Positions 59,632 to 64,000 of a stretch of DNA of 64,000 bases are shown here, one piece after another. Source of the DNA: DASRHG01 sp035650655 (GTDB taxonomy: Bacteria > Desulfobacterota > Binatia > DP-6); the NCBI GenBank assembly GCA_035650655.1, contig DASRHG010000146.1, forward strand, positions 38,154 through 102,153. The letters run 5' to 3'. Made by a program: the position numbers and the translations under genes. Within the stretch, counting starts at the first letter, position 1, and each line of letters opens with the position of its first letter. A model generated the notes under the pieces. The model did not search any database, was not told the DNA's origin, and saw only the letters and a list, made by a program, of their open reading frames with translations.

Positions 59632-60366
59632 CTAGACGCCCGCCGCGGCGAGCGCCCGCTCCGTCACGTAGTAGAGGAGCACGCCGGCGAAGACGGTGAG
59701 CGCGATCGGCACGCCGCCCTCCCGGTTCACCTCGGGCACGAGGTCCGACGCCGCGACGTAGAGCGTCACCCCGGCCGAGAACCCGAGCGCGGGGCCGACG
59801 AGCGCCGGCGCGCCGAAGATCGAGAGCCCGCCGACGAGGGTCGCCGCGCCGACGGCGGCCGCCGCGAGCACGGCGTGCCGGCGGGTCCCGCGGGCGGCGA
59901 GCACGACCGAGGCGATCGCGAAGCCCTCCGGCACCTTGTGCAGGACGATCGCCGCGAAGAGGAGGACGCCGAGCGCTCGGTCGAGGACGAAGCCCGAGCC
60001 GATCGAGATGCCGTCGAAGAATCCGTGCACCACGAGGGCGAGCAGCGCCGAGACGCCGGCCGCCGGCGAGAGGCGCTCGGGATGCGTCTCCTCGCCGAAG
60101 TGGAAGTGGGGCGCGACGGTGTGCTCGAAGAGATGGATCAGGAGGTAGCCGCCGAGGGCGAGCGCGGGGGCGTACGGCACGAGCCGGTCGGCCTCCGGCA
60201 TCATCTTGAGGAGCACCGCGGCGAGCATGAACCCCGCGCCCAGGGCGACGAAGTATCGGAGCACGTGCTCCTCCCACACGCCGCGGACGGCGACGGTCAC
60301 GCCGCCGAGGAGGTTCGCGGCCGCGGCGAGGGCGACGCAGAGGAAGCTGAGACCGACGCTCGGCAT
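59632..60366 (-). CDS. ZIP-family divalent metal transporter
   Basis: A 244-residue protein of about eight helices with the two ZIP binuclear metal-site helices: VVHGFFDGISIGSGF (TM4) and LHKVPEGFAIASV (TM5). A His-rich loop (HTVAPHFHFGEETH) precedes them. It should import zinc or a similar metal. A promoter TTGACA-N18-TATCGG lies upstream with a short leader. It heads the operon with SRPBCC and hydratase genes. Confidence 0.88.
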   Translation of the reverse strand: MPSVGLSFLCVALAAAANLLGGVTVAVRGVWEEHVLRYFVALGAGFMLAAVLLKMMPEADRLVPYAPALALGGYLLIHLFEHTVAPHFHFGEETHPERLSPAAGVSALLALVVHGFFDGISIGSGFVLDRALGVLLFAAIVLHKVPEGFAIASVVLAARGTRRHAVLAAAAVGAATLVGGLSIFGAPALVGPALGFSAGVTLYVAASDLVPEVNREGGVPIALTVFAGVLLYYVTERALAAAGV

Positions 60367-60383
60367 GGGGACGGAAGCGCGTC

Positions 60384-60413
60384 CCGATACGTCGCCGGCG
60401 CGGGCGCTGTCAA
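60384..60413 (-). promoter_or_regulatory. Promoter of the ZIP operon
   Basis: Minus strand TTGACA (60413-60408), 18 bp, TATCGG (60389-60384), 17 bp before ATG 60366. The -35 overlaps the end of the upstream GT39-like gene. Confidence 0.5.
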
Positions 60414-62056
60414 CGTCGGTCGCCGCGCGCGAGCGGCGCGGGGGCGTCGAGGAGCACGAACCCCGGGCGCGGCTCCGCGCGCAGCCCGGGGACGGACGTC
60501 CGCGCGTCGAACGCGAGCAGCATCCAGTGCCGGATCGGCGGCCGGCCGCCGGCCGCGGGCACCCGGGGCGCGGGCGGCGGCGGCAGGGTGCGCGGGTCAC
60601 CGAGCGCGCCGAGATGCGTGCGGAAGTCGACGTAGAGCGTCGGCTTCTGGAGGTCCAGGACCGCCGTACACCCGCGATCGAGCATCCGGAGCGTCCCCGC
60701 CCGCTCCGCGTCCGCGATGAGGCGGGCGGCCGTGCGGAGGTCCCACGTGCTGCAGAAGAGGATGCGATCCGTCAGGTGGTACGCCTGGAGGTACCAGACG
60801 CCGAGGTAGTTCGCGCGGTCGTGATCGCGGTTGGCGTTCTCGGCGACGAGGAGGATGCCTTCGTCGGACGTCGCTTCGAGACGGCGCGCGAGCCCCTTCC
60901 AGTCGTGGATCGCCTTCGTCCAGAAGAAGTAGCGAAAGGGGTCGGCGAGGAACGCCGCCGCCGGCGGCGCCGCGAGCGCGAGCGCCGCGCCGACGGCGAG
61001 CACGGCCCGACGCGTCCGCGAGCCGCGCGCCACGAGGTCCGCGGCGCCCAGGACCCCGAGCGTCACGACGACGACGAACGGCGGCAGGAGGAAGAGCGCG
61101 TGCCGGACGTGGAAGTAGTACTCCTTCACGCGGACGGCGACGAGGAGCGCCGGGAGCGCGACGAAGCTCGCGACGGCCGCGGCCAGGACGGCCGCGGCGC
61201 GCGGCGCGGCGCGCGCCGTGTGGCGGACCGCGAGGGGGACGGCGGCCGCCGCGGCGAGGAGGGTGAACGGGTGGCCGTACTCGCCCGCGAGGAGGAAAGA
61301 GAGCGTGTTCGCCACCGCCCGCGGGTCGGCCGGCTTCGCACGCGCGAAGCCGGCGTGGAGGTCGATGCCGTGGAGGTAGAGGCCCGCGGCGAGGGCGACC
61401 GCGAGCGCGGTCGCGGCGACGCCCGCCACCGCGGCCGAGTCGTCGCGGGCGACCGCGAGCCCGAGGAGGATCGCCCCCTCGGCGGCGAGCATGGGCGCCG
61501 ACGGGAGCCCGGTTGCGACGAACGCGAGGGCGACCGCGACGAAGCCGAGCCACGCGCGGCGCGTGCTCCGGGGGCGTGCGACGGCCGCGAACGTCGCGAG
61601 GTTCGCGGCGGAGAGGAGCGTCATGAGGGAGTACGGCCGGGCCTCCGCCGCGTAGAGCGCCGCCGCGACGGAAAAGGCCATGAGGCCCCCGCCCACCACC
61701 GCCGCGAGCGGCCCGGCGACGGTGCCGAGGAGGAGCGCCAGCACGACGACGGCGAGCGTGCTCCAGAGCCACGACGGGAAGCGCCAGTACGCCTCCAGGT
61801 GCGGGGCCGCGGGCGCGGGTGCGACCCGCGCCCAGGCGTGGAGGAGGACGTAGTCGAGGGGCATCGCCCCGACGTTCCCCGCCGGCGTGGCGATCGGCCC
61901 CCATTTGACGGCGTCGAGCAGCTCGGCGGCGGGACGCGTCGCGAGGTGGACGTGGACCAGCTCGTCCCACCAGATGCTCGCCGTCCCGAGGTGCACGGCG
62001 CGGAACGCGCCGGCCGCGAGCCCGAGCGCGAGGGCGAGGGCGAGGAGGCGCTTCAC
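60410..62056 (-). CDS. GT39-like polytopic membrane glycosyltransferase
   Basis: A 548-residue protein with about ten helices. The loop after the first helix (GTASIWWDELVHVHLATRPA) holds the Asp-Glu pair of the GT39/ArnT-type superfamily. A second helix region has YAAEARPYSLMTLL, also typical of this fold. A soluble C-terminus follows with DHDRANYLGVWYLQAY. GTG 62056 is preferred because TTGACG with the leaderless spacing lies upstream; a TTG at 62092 would lie in that -35. Substrates are unknown. It is a distant paralogue of 23028-24677. Confidence 0.74.
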   Translation of the reverse strand: MKRLLALALALGLAAGAFRAVHLGTASIWWDELVHVHLATRPAAELLDAVKWGPIATPAGNVGAMPLDYVLLHAWARVAPAPAAPHLEAYWRFPSWLWSTLAVVVLALLLGTVAGPLAAVVGGGLMAFSVAAALYAAEARPYSLMTLLSAANLATFAAVARPRSTRRAWLGFVAVALAFVATGLPSAPMLAAEGAILLGLAVARDDSAAVAGVAATALAVALAAGLYLHGIDLHAGFARAKPADPRAVANTLSFLLAGEYGHPFTLLAAAAAVPLAVRHTARAAPRAAAVLAAAVASFVALPALLVAVRVKEYYFHVRHALFLLPPFVVVVTLGVLGAADLVARGSRTRRAVLAVGAALALAAPPAAAFLADPFRYFFWTKAIHDWKGLARRLEATSDEGILLVAENANRDHDRANYLGVWYLQAYHLTDRILFCSTWDLRTAARLIADAERAGTLRMLDRGCTAVLDLQKPTLYVDFRTHLGALGDPRTLPPPPAPRVPAAGGRPPIRHWMLLAFDARTSVPGLRAEPRPGFVLLDAPAPLARGDRR

Positions 62057-62144
62057 ACGCGGGACAGAGACGAAGTCGGTGCCCCGCGTCAATAGCGGCG
62101 ACGTTCGACGGGACGGGGCTGCGTGCTATGAGGGCGCGCCGACG

Positions 62145-63383
62145 ATGGCTCCGTCCGCGCGCGCGACCCCCGGCCCCGCCGTCACGGCCGCCTTCCTCGG
62201 GTGGACGCTCGACGCGTTCGACTTCTTCCTCGTCGTGTTCACGCTCACGGCGGTCGCGAAGGAGTTCGGCCGGCCGGACGCGGACGTCGCGTACTCGATC
62301 AGCGTGACGCTCGCCTGCCGGCCGCTCGGCGCGCTCCTCTTCGGGCTCCTCGCCGACCGCTACGGCCGCCGGCTCCCGCTCATGCTCGACCTCGTCTTCT
62401 ACTCCGTCGTCGAGGTGCTGTCCGGCCTCGCCCCGAGCTACGCGAGCTTCCTCGTGCTGCGCGCGCTCTTCGGGATCGGGATGGGCGGGGAGTGGGGCGT
62501 CGGCGCCTCGCTCGCGATGGAGCACGCGCCCACCGGGCGGCGCGGCATCCTCTCGGGGCTCCTCCAGGAAGGCTACGCGGCGGGCTATCTCCTCGCGGCG
62601 CTCTGCTACTTCGTCGTCTTCCCCCGCTTCGGCTGGCGGCCGATGTTCTTCCTCGGCGGCCTGCCGGCGCTCCTCGCGCTCTACGTCCGCGCCCGCGTGC
62701 CGGAGTCGGAGGTATGGGCGCGAACGCGGCACGAGACGTGGGGGCAGATCGGGCGGACGGCCGCCGCGCACTGGCGGCTCTTCGGGTACCTCGTGCTCCT
62801 CATGACGGCGCTCAACGCCGTCTCGCACGGGACGCAGGACATGTATCCGACGTTCCTCGAGCGCGACCTCGGCTTCACTCCCTCCGGCCGGGCGCTCCTC
62901 ACCGCGGTCTCCATGGTGGGCGCGATCGCCGGCGGCCTCGCGTTCGGGCTCGTCTCCGACCGGATCGGGCGTCGCGCGGCGATGGTCGTCGCCTTCGGGG
63001 GCGGCCTCCTCCTCGTGCCGCTCTGGGCGTTCGCGCCGTCGCTCGCGCTCCTCGCGGCCGGCGCCGTCGCGATGCAGTTCATGGTGCAGGGGGCCTGGGG
63101 GGTCATCCCGGCGCACATCACCGAGATGTCGCCCGACGCGGTTCGCGGCTTCCTCCCCGGCTTCGCGTATCAGTGCGGCGCGCTGCTGGGCGGCGGCGTC
63201 GTCGCGCTCGAGGCGTTCCTCGCCACGCGGATGTCGTACGCGGCGTCGATGGCGGTCGTCGCCGCGATCGTGTTCGTGCTCGCGATCGCCGTGACGCTCG
63301 CCGGGCGCGAGCGCCGGGGCGTCGTGTTCGGCGCCGGGACGGCGGACGGCGCGGCTCAGCGCCGGCGCGCCGGGATCGGGTAG
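62145..63383 (+). CDS. MFS transporter (aromatic-acid/sialate:H+ symporter-like)
   Basis: A 412-residue twelve-helix transporter. TM1 carries FLGWTLDAFDFFLVVFTLTA, the Asp pair typical of the AAHS/NanT-like group. The loop 2-3 motif is LLADRYGRRLPLM and TM4 has RALFGIGMGGEWGVGASLAM. It would import an organic acid with protons, which fits the ring-cleavage hydratase nearby. TATGAG ends 12 bp before the ATG. Confidence 0.87.
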   Translation: MAPSARATPGPAVTAAFLGWTLDAFDFFLVVFTLTAVAKEFGRPDADVAYSISVTLACRPLGALLFGLLADRYGRRLPLMLDLVFYSVVEVLSGLAPSYASFLVLRALFGIGMGGEWGVGASLAMEHAPTGRRGILSGLLQEGYAAGYLLAALCYFVVFPRFGWRPMFFLGGLPALLALYVRARVPESEVWARTRHETWGQIGRTAAAHWRLFGYLVLLMTALNAVSHGTQDMYPTFLERDLGFTPSGRALLTAVSMVGAIAGGLAFGLVSDRIGRRAAMVVAFGGGLLLVPLWAFAPSLALLAAGAVAMQFMVQGAWGVIPAHITEMSPDAVRGFLPGFAYQCGALLGGGVVALEAFLATRMSYAASMAVVAAIVFVLAIAVTLAGRERRGVVFGAGTADGAAQRRRAGIG

Positions 63384-63739
63384 AGCGTCTCGAGGATCGC
63401 GTTGCGGCGGATGCCCACGGCTTCGCGGTGGATCTGGAGCTCGTGGCGCCGCGCGAGCGCCTCCGCGCGGCACGCGTCGAAGCGCGCGGCGAGCGCCGGG
63501 CGCTCGGCTTCCGCGGCGGCGTCGAGGTCGCGGCGCGCGAGCTCGAGGCGCAGGAGCGCGTGCAGGAGCTTCTCCTCGGTGCGCCCGAGCGCCGCCGCCA
63601 TCTCCTGCACGATCTCGGTCTCGAGCGCCTGCTGGGACTGCTCGACGTCGAGCCGCTGGCGGAGCCGGTCGAGGTAGGGGCTCTCGCAGCCGCGTTCCTT
63701 CAGCTCGAGGACGAGCTTCCGCCACGGGGCGTCGCGCAC
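63356..63739 (-). CDS. Helical protein of unknown function
   Basis: A 127-residue protein, nearly all helix: WRKLVLELKERGCESPYLDR, LRQRLDVEQSQQALETEIVQ, EMAAALGRTEEKLLHALLRL, ARRHELQIHREAVGIRRNAI. No family is recognised. TACGGT (63751-63746) ends 6 bp before GTG 63739. It overlaps the convergent MFS gene by 28 bp. Confidence 0.65.
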   Translation of the reverse strand: MRDAPWRKLVLELKERGCESPYLDRLRQRLDVEQSQQALETEIVQEMAAALGRTEEKLLHALLRLELARRDLDAAAEAERPALAARFDACRAEALARRHELQIHREAVGIRRNAILETLYPIPARRR

Positions 63740-63777
63740 GGCGCGACCGTAGCACGTGCCGGCGCGCGTGTCGCGTC

Positions 63778-63806
63778 TTGACGCGCGCGAGCCCGGGCAG
63801 TACGCC
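63778..63806 (+). promoter_or_regulatory. Leaderless-type promoter of the right-edge gene
   Basis: TTGACG (63778-63783), 17 bp, TACGCC (63801-63806), then 7 bp to GTG 63814. Confidence 0.55.
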
Positions 63807-63813
63807 ACCGCGC

Positions 63814-64000
63814 GTGGCGGGGCGGAGCGGGCGCGGGCGGCGACGACGCGCACGGCGGGCGTGGCGGCCGGTCGCCGTCGAGGCGGCGGGGCTCGGGACG
63901 GCGGCGCTCGTCGCCACGACCGCGGTCCTCGGCGAGCTCGCGGCCACCGTCGGCGGCACGGCGCTGCGCTCGCACCTCGTCGCGTTCTCGGCGGGCGTGC
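63814..64000 (+). CDS. Partial gene, membrane-protein-like N-terminus (runs off right edge)
   Basis: Sixty-two codons are visible. An Arg-rich start (VAGRSGRGRRRRRARRAWRP) is followed by a hydrophobic stretch VAVEAAGLGTAALVATTAVL and GELAATVGGTALRSHLVAFS. The pattern suggests a membrane protein, but no family can be named. The GTG is supported by the promoter 7 bp upstream. Confidence 0.5.
   Translation, partial: MAGRSGRGRRRRARRAWRPVAVEAAGLGTAALVATTAVLGELAATVGGTALRSHLVAFSAGV

Noticed and set aside
1..64000. CRISPR arrays, prophage, integrons, tRNA or rRNA genes
   Set aside because: No regularly spaced repeats, no phage structural or integrase genes, and no tRNA-like T-loop or acceptor patterns were seen by eye; a tRNAscan or CRISPR search would settle it.

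Overview
This window is chromosomal DNA of very high G+C (above 70% by eye), densely packed, with no tRNA or rRNA gene seen and no intact mobile element. A FadL-type porin, another outer-membrane barrel, Lnt, lipoproteins and Tat/Sec-exported proteins indicate a diderm (Gram-negative-type) bacterium. Abundant LLM flavin enzymes, amidohydrolases, a CaiB-type CoA transferase and Cys-rich secreted proteins fit an uncultivated soil or sediment lineage such as Candidatus Binatota or Rokubacteria. That placement is inference from gene content; no marker phylogeny was possible.

Layout. 1-3570: partial MOSC gene, chalcone-isomerase-like protein, NUDIX, HAD and FadL genes. 3570-9400: a graveyard of remnants (SLBB export protein, sigma-54 regulator, outer-membrane barrel, amber-interrupted glycosidase, IS630-type transposase start fused to a methyltransferase) around an intact CoA-disulfide reductase/rhodanese gene. 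9400-14210: lipoprotein, shortened sirtuin, LLM oxidoreductase, an ECF sigma/anti-sigma/Spy-like stress module with a likely autoregulated promoter, and an RNA methyltransferase. 14280-23100: TPP enzyme and a housekeeping run alaS-phoH-ybeY-lnt-prfB, with prfB keeping its programmed frameshift. 23000-28850: GT39-like membrane protein, Tat-exported SOD-like protein with DUF1259, alpha/beta hydrolase, MscS-cNMP channel. 28890-32373: a tightly overlapping luxE-luxC-aminotransferase operon, the most interesting metabolic unit. 32694-45980: CoA transferase operon, FabL-like reductase, small secreted proteins, TetR, amidohydrolase/LLM catabolic genes, a beta-helix protein, flavin reductase and SDR. 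46029-57318: secreted or envelope proteins, an RND transporter fused to a cNMP sensor, and a large nucleotide cyclase/AAA/TPR protein. 57406-64000: GNAT, arsI-arsR, a hydratase/SRPBCC/ZIP operon, GT39-like protein, MFS transporter, and a partial gene at the edge.

A recurring pattern is a sigma-70-like promoter (TTGAC or TTGCC, 17-18 bp spacer, TAnnnn) whose -10 ends only 6-12 bp before the start codon. This predicts widespread leaderless mRNAs. It was used here to choose several start codons. Genes lacking this geometry mostly have clear GGAGG-type ribosome binding sites or are translationally coupled by ATGA, GTGA or TGATG overlaps.
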